This document shows, piece after piece, positions 56,971 through 64,000 of a stretch of DNA of 64,000 nucleotides. Made by a program: the position numbers and the translations under genes. This DNA is from Gemmatimonadota bacterium. Lineage in GTDB: Bacteria; Gemmatimonadota; Gemmatimonadetes; Palauibacterales; KS3-K002. Each line of letters starts with the position of its first letter. The stretch's first letter is position 1. The stretch lies in the NCBI GenBank assembly GCA_020344015.1, contig CP070812.1:3166733-3230732 (forward strand), read 5' to 3'. The notes under the pieces are model-generated. The model had not been told where the DNA came from. It did not search any database and saw nothing but the letters and a program-made list of their open reading frames with translations.

Positions 56971-57606
56971 TCAGCCTTCGGCGCGGCTCATCACCCGCCC
57001 GCGCTCGGCCTGAAGTAGGCGGATAATCCCCGCCCAGGCCAGCGACCGGCGTCCCTGATACTCCACCTCGAACGTCACGTCGAGATCCACGGCGGGGTCG
57101 AACACATAGAGTGCCGACTGCGTCTCCTCTTGCCGCACCTGCTGCCGACCCCACTCGGGCGTGAGCGGCAGGATCCCCGCTGGCCGGTAGAGAATCCCCT
57201 TGCTCAAGAGCTGAACGTTGGTCGGCTCGTACGTGGCTTGCTTCGCCCGCGTGAAGAAGGAAACCAGAAAGACCGCCGGCTCGCCCCTTAGTCCGGCGCT
57301 ATACGCCGCGCCCAGGAGGCGCTCCCTGCGCGAATCGACAAGCCCGTGCAACCGCTGGTAGGTGTCGGGTGCAGCAAGCCGGATGACGGCCTCGTCCAGC
57401 GGGGTGACCTTCAGTTGTGTGTCACCCGACTGAAGCGCGACGGTGAAGTCGTCCTGTCTCAGCGTCCCGTATCCGGGGGGCGGCAGGGTCTGCGCCTCCG
57501 AGCCGAACTCGGGCGCTGCCTCTTGGGGAGGCGATGCCGCTGAGCAGGCGGCAAGCAGTATCACGGCAGCTGCGCCGCAGACGAATAGTTGTTTATCGTT
57601 GTACAT
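56971..57606 (-). CDS. Small lipoprotein downstream of clpX, function unknown
   Basis: The 211-residue lipoprotein has a lipobox LAAC with Cys21, a low-complexity linker and a predicted beta-rich domain (about 45-190). I recognise no family. The gene lies 18 nt after clpX on the same strand, so it is likely the last gene of the tig-clpP-clpX transcript. It is convergent with the sigma-54 activator gene, 14 nt away. Confidence 0.7.
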   Translation of the reverse strand: MYNDKQLFVCGAAAVILLAACSAASPPQEAAPEFGSEAQTLPPPGYGTLRQDDFTVALQSGDTQLKVTPLDEAVIRLAAPDTYQRLHGLVDSRRERLLGAAYSAGLRGEPAVFLVSFFTRAKQATYEPTNVQLLSKGILYRPAGILPLTPEWGRQQVRQEETQSALYVFDPAVDLDVTFEVEYQGRRSLAWAGIIRLLQAERGRVMSRAEG

Positions 57607-57624
57607 ACGACGTATACCTTTGGC

Positions 57625-58890
57625 TCAAGCCTCCTTCCGCTGAGCTCCCGGCTCCAGGATGAGCATGGGCGGGGCTTTGCGTTCGACGCACTCCTCGGTG
57701 ATGACCACCTCCAGCACATCGTCACGAGCTGGAAGCTCGAACATCAGGTCGAGCATCAGCTCTTCAATGATCGCGCGCAGGCCGCGTGCGCCGGTACCGC
57801 GGTCGATGGCCTTGCACGCGATAGCGCGCAGGGCGCCGGGCTCGAACCTGAGCCGAATGTCCTCCAGTTCCACCATCTTCTGGTACTGCTTGGTGAGCGC
57901 GTTCTTCGGCTTCTCGAGTATGTCGACGAGGGCATCCTCGCTCAAATCGTCGAGGGCAACGACCACGGGCAGGCGGCCCACGATCTCGGGGATCAGCCCG
58001 TAACGGATGAGGTCCTCCGGTTCCACATAGTAGAACGGGTTGCAGTCCTCTTCCTCCTCACCGACACCGGCCCGCGTCAGGTTCTCGTTCGTGCGCGCGA
58101 AGCCGATCTGCCGCGTCCCGATCCGCGATTCGATGATCTTCTCGAGCCCCGCGAATGCGCCGCCGCAGATGAACAGAATGTTGCGCGTGTCGATCTGGAT
58201 GTACTCCTGCTGCGGGTGCTTCCGGCCGCCTTGGGGCGGGACGTTCGCGACCGTGCCCTCGAGGATCTTCAGCATTGCCTGTTGGACACCTTCACCGGAG
58301 ACATCGCGGGTAATCGACGGGTTCTCCGATTTGCGGGAGATCTTGTCCAGCTCGTCGATGTAGACTATGCCGCGCTCGGTTTCCGCGATGTTGTAATCGC
58401 CCGCCTGGAGTAACTGGACGAGGATGTTCTCGACGTCTTCACCTACGTATCCGGCTTCGGTGAGCGTCGTCGCGTCGGCGATAGTAAACGGCACATCCAG
58501 AAGGCGAGCCAGGGTGCGGGCCAGCAACGTCTTGCCGACTCCCGTAGGACCGAGCAGCAGGATATCCGACTTCTCGATCTCGACGTCCTCGACGAAGCCC
58601 TGGTTGTTGATCCGCTTGTAATGGTTGTAGACGGCAACGGATAGCGACTTCTTCGCCTGCTCTTGCCCGATGACGTACTGGTCGAGCGTCTCCTTGATCT
58701 CGGTCGGCTTGGGGATGTGGGTCAGGCTCTCCGCAGCCGACAGCTCATCCTCCTCGGCCAGGATCTCGTTGCACAGCGAGATGCACTCATTGCAGATATA
58801 GACGTTAGGCCCGGAGATGAACTTCTTGACGCTCTCCTTCGATTTCCCGCAGAAGGAGCAACGCAGGTGCTTGTCGCCCGGCATCGTCAT
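57625..58890 (-). CDS. clpX: ClpX, ATPase subunit of ClpXP protease
   Basis: ClpX recognises and unfolds substrates for ClpP. The 421-residue protein has an N-terminal zinc-binding domain with C11, C14, C33 and C36, Walker A GPTGVGKT, the pore loop GYVGED, Walker [10 protein letters not shown] and the RKH-type substrate loop (GGRKHPQQE). It also has an IGF loop (RQIGFAR region) that docks ClpP. The gene follows clpP with about 15 nt between them. Confidence 0.96.
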   Translation of the reverse strand: MTMPGDKHLRCSFCGKSKESVKKFISGPNVYICNECISLCNEILAEEDELSAAESLTHIPKPTEIKETLDQYVIGQEQAKKSLSVAVYNHYKRINNQGFVEDVEIEKSDILLLGPTGVGKTLLARTLARLLDVPFTIADATTLTEAGYVGEDVENILVQLLQAGDYNIAETERGIVYIDELDKISRKSENPSITRDVSGEGVQQAMLKILEGTVANVPPQGGRKHPQQEYIQIDTRNILFICGGAFAGLEKIIESRIGTRQIGFARTNENLTRAGVGEEEEDCNPFYYVEPEDLIRYGLIPEIVGRLPVVVALDDLSEDALVDILEKPKNALTKQYQKMVELEDIRLRFEPGALRAIACKAIDRGTGARGLRAIIEELMLDLMFELPARDDVLEVVITEECVERKAPPMLILEPGAQRKEA

Positions 58891-58905
58891 TCTGTCCTCC
58901 TACCC

Positions 58906-59523
58906 CTACTTTTTCTTGTCGTCGTCCGTGACGACGTCCCCTTTGTTGACGATAATCTCGTCGATCAGACCGTACTCCTTGGCCTCCGCCGGGGACATGA
59001 AGCGATCGCGGTCTGCGTCATCGGCGACCTTCTCGAGCGGCTGCTTGGTGTGCTTCGCGAGGATCTCGTTGATGCGCTCCCGGGCGTAGAGGATCTCTTT
59101 CGCCTGGATCTCGATGTCGGCGGCAGTTCCCTGCGAGCCGCCCGACGGCTGGTGAATCATGATACGCGAGTTCGGCAACGCTGACCGTTTGCCTTCGGTG
59201 CCAGCGGCCAGCAGCAGCGCTCCCATCGATGCTGCCATACCCATGCAGATGGTCGATACCGGGGCCGTCATGTACTGGATCGTGTCGTATATCGCGAGGC
59301 CCGCATAGACACCTCCGCCGGGGCAGTTGATATAGAGGTATACGTCTTTCTCGGCGTTTTCCGCCTGGAGGAAGAGGAGCTGCGCGATGATGACGTTGGC
59401 AACCTCGTCGTTGATCGGGGAACCCATGAACACGATCCGATCCATCAGCAGGCGCGAGAAGATGTCGTAGACCTTTTCACCGCGGCTGGAACGCTCGATC
59501 ACGTACGGTGCGTATAGCGGCAT
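58906..59523 (-). CDS. clpP: ClpP peptidase subunit
   Basis: The 205-residue serine peptidase has catalytic S99 (MGMAASMGA), H124 (MIHQPSGG) and D173 (DRDRFMS). It starts at [16 protein letters not shown] and ends in a charged tail. It forms the tetradecameric barrel for ClpX. Order tig-clpP-clpX is the standard one. Confidence 0.97.
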   Translation of the reverse strand: MPLYAPYVIERSSRGEKVYDIFSRLLMDRIVFMGSPINDEVANVIIAQLLFLQAENAEKDVYLYINCPGGGVYAGLAIYDTIQYMTAPVSTICMGMAASMGALLLAAGTEGKRSALPNSRIMIHQPSGGSQGTAADIEIQAKEILYARERINEILAKHTKQPLEKVADDADRDRFMSPAEAKEYGLIDEIIVNKGDVVTDDDKKK

Positions 59524-59563
59524 GGCTCTGCCTTTACTCCGTTGGGTGACGCCGGCGGCGTCC

Positions 59564-60835
59564 TCAGGACCCGCCGATCGATATCTCGGACTGTTCCTTC
59601 AGGTACTCGAAGACCTTCTCCTCCGTGATGCGTCGCTCGAGCTCACGCAGCTCTCCTGACTTTGCCATTCGGGCTCGGACTTCGCCCGGCTGCCTGCCCA
59701 TTCGCTTGGCCAGCTGCTGCAGTCGCTCCTGTACGTCTTCTTTGGTCGCCTCCAGACCCTGGTCCTCGGCCACCCGCTGGATTACTAGCGTCCGTCTAAT
59801 ACCCCACTCGGCCGCCGGACGTGCCTGCTCTCGGGCCTGGTCGGCCATATCGGGGTCGGCGTCCTCGGGCGGCGGCCCGACCAGCGCATCCAAGTATCGC
59901 TCGATCATCGAGTCTGGCACTTCGAAGGGGTTAGCCTGGATGATGCTATCGACGATCTCGTGGTCGAGCTTCGCCTCCACCTCCTGCTCCTTATGGTGGA
60001 GGAGGTCTTTGGCCACCGTCTCCCGCAGAGCCTCGAGATCTTCGAAGTCACCGAGCGACTGGGCGAACTCGTCGTCGAGCGTCGGCAGTTCCTGCTCCAA
60101 CACCTGTCTCAGCTCGATCTGTAAGCGCCGACTCTTGCCCCGCTGCTCCTCGTCCTCGAAGTCGTCCGGGAAGGTCACGGTGAACTCGGCCGTGCTCCCG
60201 GGGTCCAGTGTCATGATCGCCGCTTCCACGTCGGGGATCGCTCGCCCCTCGCCGAGGGTGAAGCGGTACGGCTGGCTCTCCGACTCGCCTGTCTCCTGCT
60301 CCAGCGGTGTGATCGCTACCTCCACGCTATCGCTGGCCGCCGGCCTGCGCTCCACGGGTTTCCACAGAGCCTGCTGCTGGCGCAGCATGGCCAGCTGCGC
60401 GTCGATCTCTTCGTCCCCGACCGTCACCTCCGGCCGGCTCAACCGGAAACCACTCACTCGGTCCAGCTTGATCTCAGGACGGATGTCAAACATCACCTCG
60501 AACGTGAGCTCCGAATCCCGGTCGTAGCTCACCTTCGCCACTCGCGGCGCGCTGATCGGGTCCAACTCCTTGGCCTTGACCGCCTCGCTGAAGGCCGCGT
60601 CGATCACCTTCTGCTGTGTCTGCCGGTCGATCTCTGCCCCGAAGCGCGACTCCAGGTGCGACAGGGGGACCTTTCCCTTCCGGAAGCCCGGAACCTTGAC
60701 CCGCTTGGACAGCTGCCTAGCGACCTTGGCCCGTTCCGACTTCACTCGGCCCTCGGGTACGGTGACGACGAGCTTACGGCTCCAGGCGGCCGTCTCTTCG
60801 ACTGAGATTTGCAGGTTGGTTGTAGCTTGGGACAC
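59564..60835 (-). CDS. tig: Trigger factor
   Basis: Trigger factor is the ribosome-bound chaperone that receives nascent chains. The 423-residue protein has the ribosome-docking signature GFRKGKVP (about 51-58) in the N-terminal domain, a PPIase-like middle domain (about 150-245) and a helical C-terminal domain. The GTG start is followed by [13 protein letters not shown], typical of the family. tRNA-Leu lies 35 nt upstream on the same strand and may share its promoter. Confidence 0.94.
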   Translation of the reverse strand: MSQATTNLQISVEETAAWSRKLVVTVPEGRVKSERAKVARQLSKRVKVPGFRKGKVPLSHLESRFGAEIDRQTQQKVIDAAFSEAVKAKELDPISAPRVAKVSYDRDSELTFEVMFDIRPEIKLDRVSGFRLSRPEVTVGDEEIDAQLAMLRQQQALWKPVERRPAASDSVEVAITPLEQETGESESQPYRFTLGEGRAIPDVEAAIMTLDPGSTAEFTVTFPDDFEDEEQRGKSRRLQIELRQVLEQELPTLDDEFAQSLGDFEDLEALRETVAKDLLHHKEQEVEAKLDHEIVDSIIQANPFEVPDSMIERYLDALVGPPPEDADPDMADQAREQARPAAEWGIRRTLVIQRVAEDQGLEATKEDVQERLQQLAKRMGRQPGEVRARMAKSGELRELERRITEEKVFEYLKEQSEISIGGS

Positions 60836-60870
60836 AGATTTCCGCCTGTCCGTGACGCCGCCGCGAGAAG

Positions 60871-60954
60871 TGCGAAAGGGGGGACTCGAACCCCCACGGC
60901 CAAATGGCCACCAGCTCCTAAGGCTGGCGCGTCTACCGATTCCGCCACTTTCGC
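60871..60954 (-). tRNA. tRNA-Leu, anticodon UAG
   Basis: The reverse strand folds into a full class II tRNA. The acceptor GCGAAAG pairs with CTTTCGC, and the discriminator is A. The anticodon stem CCAGC/GCTGG encloses loop CTTAGGA (anticodon TAG, reading CUA/CUN). A variable stem GGCCATTTGGCC is typical of Leu, and the T-arm GGGGGTTCGAGTCCCCC is complete. CCA is not encoded. Length is 84 nt. Confidence 0.96.
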
Positions 60955-60977
60955 AAGAAGCGATCAGGCCGTTCCTT

Positions 60978-61005
60978 ACATTACTTGAAAGGGCGGAAAG
61001 GTCAA
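60978..61005 (-). promoter_or_regulatory. Candidate sigma-70 promoter for tRNA-Leu and tig-clpPX
   Basis: On the minus strand TTGACC (61005-61000) and TAATGT (60983-60978) are spaced by 16 nt, about 24 nt before the tRNA. It lies just after the degP terminator. Confidence 0.45.
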
Positions 61006-61049
61006 GGAAAATGCGGGCGGTGGCGGGCGAATCTCGTACCCGCCACCGC
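61006..61049 (-). terminator. Rho-independent terminator of degP
   Basis: On the minus strand GCGGTGGCGGG and CCCGCCACCGC form a perfect 11-bp stem around an 11-nt loop, followed by CCGCATTTTCC. It stands 11 nt after the degP stop. Confidence 0.75.
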
Positions 61050-61060
61050 TCCGAGAGCCC

Positions 61061-62680
61061 TCACTCGTCGGGGATGAGGATGTTGATGATTCTGTAGCCT
61101 AGTGTACCGTTCTGATCGATGAGGGCCGTGTCGAGCGAGACCACGTCGCCGGGTTGCACTTCCTCGAGAGCCCGATCGAAATCGGCCACGCTGCCGATGG
61201 CCGTCCCGTTAACTCTCTGGATCACCAGATTCTGGCGAAGTCCGGCGTTCCAGGCGGGGCCGTATTGGGCCACTCGGGTGACCAGGACGCCCTGCAGGTC
61301 CGAATCGAACCCGTAGCGGTTGCGCACGGCCGCGTCGATGTCAGCGACCTGAATTCCCAGCATCATGTTGCTGGGGGCGGCCGCTTCAGCTGCGCGACTC
61401 GGCTCGGGCTGCGGGATGTCGGCCTCGGCGAGTCTGACGTTGAAGCGGATCTCGTCGCCGTAACGGATGACGGTAACGCTCACCCTGTCGTCGGGCTCGT
61501 AGGAAGCGACGACGCGCTGGAGCTGACCGACGCGCTCGACGGCATTGTCATCGATAGCGATGATGACATCGCCGCGCTGGATGCCGGCCTTCTCGGCGGG
61601 GCTGTCGTCAGGGAAGCCTTCGACGACTGCGCCCCGGGGCTGTGGCAGCCCAAACGCCATGGCGTCGGCGCGGGTCACCTCGCGGACCTGGACGCGGAGT
61701 GCGGCGCGGCGGACGCGGCCGTACTCGATCAGGTCCTCCATCACATCCCTGGCGAGGCTGATGGGGATGGCGAAGCCATAGCCCTGGTAGAAACCGGTCG
61801 TGCTCTGGATGGCCATATTCACGCCGATGACCTCGCCGCGGTAGTTGACGAGGGGACCACCGGAGTTGCCGGGGTTGATCACGGCGTCGGTCTGTAGGAG
61901 ATCCTCGATGGCGTAGTCACTGCCGGAGGTCGATTGGATGAGGCGGAGATTGCGACCCTTGGCGCTTACGATGCCAGCGGTGACGGTGAACGGCAGTTCC
62001 GAGCCCAGCGAGGTGCCGGGATTGCCAACGGCGAGGACGAACTCGCCAACAGCGGTGGTCTCGGATTCGCCCAGCTTGACGGTCGGAAGGTTGTCTTCGT
62101 CGATCTTGAGGACGGCGATGTCGGTGGTCGGGTCGCGCCCGACCAGTTCGGCTTGGAATTGCCGCCCATCCGGCAGCTGGACAGTGATCCGCTCGGCGGC
62201 CGCCACGACATGGTTGTTGGTGATCACGTAGCCGTCGTCGGAGACGATGAAGCCCGACCCCCGGCCGAGCGGCACGTCGTAGGGCGTGTCGAGTTCCGGG
62301 TGCTGGGGTCCGAACAGCTCCTCGAACCGCTGGGGCAGGCGGGCGCGTTGTGGTGTGCCCCGCGTGTCCACCGATACGACCGCCGGCGTGACGGTCTGGG
62401 CGATGGCGACGAACGCCTGGCTCACCTCGGCCAGTTCACGTAAGGCGGCTGGAACCGTTGCGGGTTGCTGTGCCCCGACCTCCGGCTCGTTGGCGAGCTC
62501 GGGTGTGGCCGTCTCGGTGAGGTTGGCCGGTGTCTCGAACTGCTGTGGTGCCGTGTTCGCCGTCGTGGCCGCTTCGCCACCTTTGGCCCAGTGGAAGCCC
62601 GAGGCCAGTCCGAGGCCCAGCGCCAGAGCGAGGGCCGTAAAGAGGACGAAACGGAGCTTGCTGCGCAGTGGATCGCTCAT
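61061..62680 (-). CDS. DegP/HtrA-family periplasmic serine protease
   Basis: The 539-residue protease-chaperone has an N-terminal membrane anchor or signal (about 10-33), a Thr/Pro/Glu-rich linker, then the chymotrypsin-fold domain. The triad is H157 (TNNHVVAA), D187 (TTDIAVLK) and S273 (NPGNSGGPLV). Two PDZ domains follow (about 325-415 and 445-535). It degrades or refolds damaged envelope proteins. The ATG at 62680 follows AGGAAGG; an upstream in-frame start at 62761 would add 27 residues. DegP, DegQ and DegS/HtrA types cannot be separated beyond the two PDZ domains, which favour DegP/DegQ. Confidence 0.93.
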   Translation of the reverse strand: MSDPLRSKLRFVLFTALALALGLGLASGFHWAKGGEAATTANTAPQQFETPANLTETATPELANEPEVGAQQPATVPAALRELAEVSQAFVAIAQTVTPAVVSVDTRGTPQRARLPQRFEELFGPQHPELDTPYDVPLGRGSGFIVSDDGYVITNNHVVAAAERITVQLPDGRQFQAELVGRDPTTDIAVLKIDEDNLPTVKLGESETTAVGEFVLAVGNPGTSLGSELPFTVTAGIVSAKGRNLRLIQSTSGSDYAIEDLLQTDAVINPGNSGGPLVNYRGEVIGVNMAIQSTTGFYQGYGFAIPISLARDVMEDLIEYGRVRRAALRVQVREVTRADAMAFGLPQPRGAVVEGFPDDSPAEKAGIQRGDVIIAIDDNAVERVGQLQRVVASYEPDDRVSVTVIRYGDEIRFNVRLAEADIPQPEPSRAAEAAAPSNMMLGIQVADIDAAVRNRYGFDSDLQGVLVTRVAQYGPAWNAGLRQNLVIQRVNGTAIGSVADFDRALEEVQPGDVVSLDTALIDQNGTLGYRIINILIPDE

Positions 62681-62778
62681 CAGTTGTACCTTCCTGGGAT
62701 ATCCAACGCTGACAAAGGCTCGCCTAATACTACGTAGACCCGGGTGCCATGGTTCCGGCACCGGCCGAAATATACAAG

Positions 62779-62805
62779 AGCAGGGCCCCTTGTGGGGGCC
62801 CCGCT
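62779..62805 (-). terminator. Probable terminator of dnaK
   Basis: AGCGGGGCCCC and GGGGCCCTGCT (minus strand) pair over 11 positions with one mismatch around a short loop. CTTGTATATTT follows. It lies 38 nt after the dnaK stop, before degP. Confidence 0.55.
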
Positions 62806-62842
62806 ATTCTAGATGCGCACGACGGCCGAAACGTTGCCGCCG

Positions 62843-64000
62843 CTACTCCTCATCCTCTTTCTTCTCCTTGCCCTCGTCGACGATCTCGTAATCGGCCTCC
62901 ACGACTTCGGGCTCGGCTTCGCCCTCAGTCGCACCTTCGGCAGCGGCGCCGCTGGCACCCGCCGTGGCCGCCTGCGCTTCATATAGCTTCTGGCCGGCGG
63001 CCGAGAAGGCCTGCATGAGCTCGTCGTGAGCGCGGTTGAGATCTGGAAGCTCCTGGCTTTCCTTTAGCGCCTTTTTGCCACCCTCGATCGCTTCGTCGAG
63101 ACGCTTCTTGGTGTCCTCGTCGAGCTTGTCCACCCATTCCGCCGAGTCTTTCTCGACGCGGTAGATCAGCGTGTCGAGCTTGTTACGCAATTCGATGAGC
63201 TCGCGGGCCGATTGGTCTTCCTTGGAGTGCTCCTCCGCGTCTTTCACCATCCGCTCGATCTCGGCATCGCTCAGGCCGGAGGTCGCCTCGATGCGAATCG
63301 ATTGCTCCTTCCCGGTAGCCCGATCCTTCGCCGAGACGTGCAAGATGCCGTTGGCGTCGATGTCGAACGTGACCTCGACCTGTGGCATGCCGCGTGGGGC
63401 AGGTGGGATGCCGGTGAGCTGGAATCGCCCGATCGTCTTGTTCTGGAGCGCCATCGGCCGCTCACCCTGAAGCACGTGGATGTCCACCGTGGTTTGGTTG
63501 TCCTCGGCGGTCGAGAAAACCTCCATCTTCTTGGTCGGGATCGTCGTGTTACGCGGGATCAGCACGGTCATCACGCCGCCCAGCGTCTCTATGCCCAGCG
63601 ACAGCGGCTCAACGTCCAGCAGCAGGACCTCGCTCACCTCGCCGGCTAGCACGCCCGCCTGGATAGCGGCGCCGACCCCTACGACCTCGTCCGGGTTAAC
63701 ACCCTTGTGGGGATCCTTGCCGAAGAAGTCGCGCACGATCTCCTGGATCTTCGGGATGCGTGTCGAACCGCCGACCAGGATCACCTCGTCAATGTTCTCC
63801 TGCTTGAGCTTCGCATCCTCGAGCGCCTTCTGCATCGGCGGATTCACCGCCTGCATCAAGTCGTCGGTCAGCTGCTCCAGCTTCGCTCGCGTCAGCCTCA
63901 TGTTAAGGTGCTTCGGTCCCGACTGATCCGCGGTCACGAACGGCAGGTTGATATCGGTCTCCATCGTCGTCGAGAGCTCGCACTTCGCTTTCTCTGCTGC
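62843..64000 (-). CDS. dnaK: Chaperone DnaK (Hsp70), C-terminal two thirds
   Basis: The gene runs off the right edge; 385 codons remain. The frame continues through the window end as [21 protein letters not shown], a DnaK nucleotide-domain sequence. Visible landmarks are [13 protein letters not shown] (ATP site), the interdomain linker [16 protein letters not shown], the substrate-binding NTTIPTKK and [30 protein letters not shown] and the acidic tail ending EKKEDEE complete it. The methionine seen at 63964 is internal, not the start. The gene is followed by degP on the same strand, giving a stress-response neighbourhood. Confidence 0.97.
   Translation of the reverse strand, partial: AAEKAKCELSTTMETDINLPFVTADQSGPKHLNMRLTRAKLEQLTDDLMQAVNPPMQKALEDAKLKQENIDEVILVGGSTRIPKIQEIVRDFFGKDPHKGVNPDEVVGVGAAIQAGVLAGEVSEVLLLDVEPLSLGIETLGGVMTVLIPRNTTIPTKKMEVFSTAEDNQTTVDIHVLQGERPMALQNKTIGRFQLTGIPPAPRGMPQVEVTFDIDANGILHVSAKDRATGKEQSIRIEATSGLSDAEIERMVKDAEEHSKEDQSARELIELRNKLDTLIYRVEKDSAEWVDKLDEDTKKRLDEAIEGGKKALKESQELPDLNRAHDELMQAFSAAGQKLYEAQAATAGASGAAAEGATEGEAEPEVVEADYEIVDEGKEKKEDEE

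Overview
The window comes from the chromosome of a GC-rich, diderm, LPS-exporting bacterium (G+C estimated by eye in the low 60s percent). An LptF/LptG permease, many lipoproteins, a secretin and a SprA-like outer-membrane protein indicate the two membranes. Gemmatimonadota or a close relative in the FCB superphylum fits best: a SprA homologue sits beside a complete type IVa pilus (T4P) locus, and TrmFO, HslVU and ClpXP are all present. This placement is inference from gene content; no rRNA gene is in the window. I saw no insertion sequence, CRISPR array or prophage.

Region 1 (1-8374) is envelope and DNA uptake. The 5' end of an lptF/lptG-type gene diverges from a 2068-residue SprA-like translocon gene. 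SprA overlaps a lipoprotein of the M28 / glutaminyl cyclase fold. A ComEA-like protein with two helix-hairpin-helix DNA-binding units follows.

Region 2 (8463-44687) is a roughly 36-kb T4P supercluster. Its order is pilB-pilT-pilC; a methyltransferase, sulfotransferase and GT2 glycosyltransferase; a reversed GT-C membrane glycosyltransferase; pilS-pilR; four overlapping GT-C membrane glycosyltransferases and a TMTC-like TPR glycosyltransferase; pilA behind a near-consensus sigma-54 promoter; a second NtrB/NtrC-type two-component pair; four minor (pseudo)pilins; pilM-N-O-P-Q behind a strong sigma-70 promoter; and an 880-residue lipoprotein of unknown function. Six GT-C enzymes, a GT2, a sulfotransferase and a methyltransferase inside a pilus locus suggest pilus or surface-glycan decoration. 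This is the window's best candidate for an undescribed system. No pilD, pilF or pilY1 is present here.

Region 3 (44818-56956, + strand) is core metabolism and information processing: aroC-aroK, topA-trmFO-xerC-hslV-hslU, gcvT, a MogA/MoaB protein and a sigma-54 activator whose receiver domain has lost its catalytic residues. A 235-nt repeat-rich, foldback sequence separates hslU from gcvT.

Region 4 (56971-64000, - strand) is protein quality control: dnaK (5' truncated by the window edge), a DegP/HtrA protease, tRNA-Leu(UAG), tig-clpP-clpX and a small lipoprotein. Short GGGAATCC / GGATTCGGGG-type repeats recur at four gene ends (near 7.65, 28.7, 34.0 and 53.5 kb) and form a dispersed repeat family.
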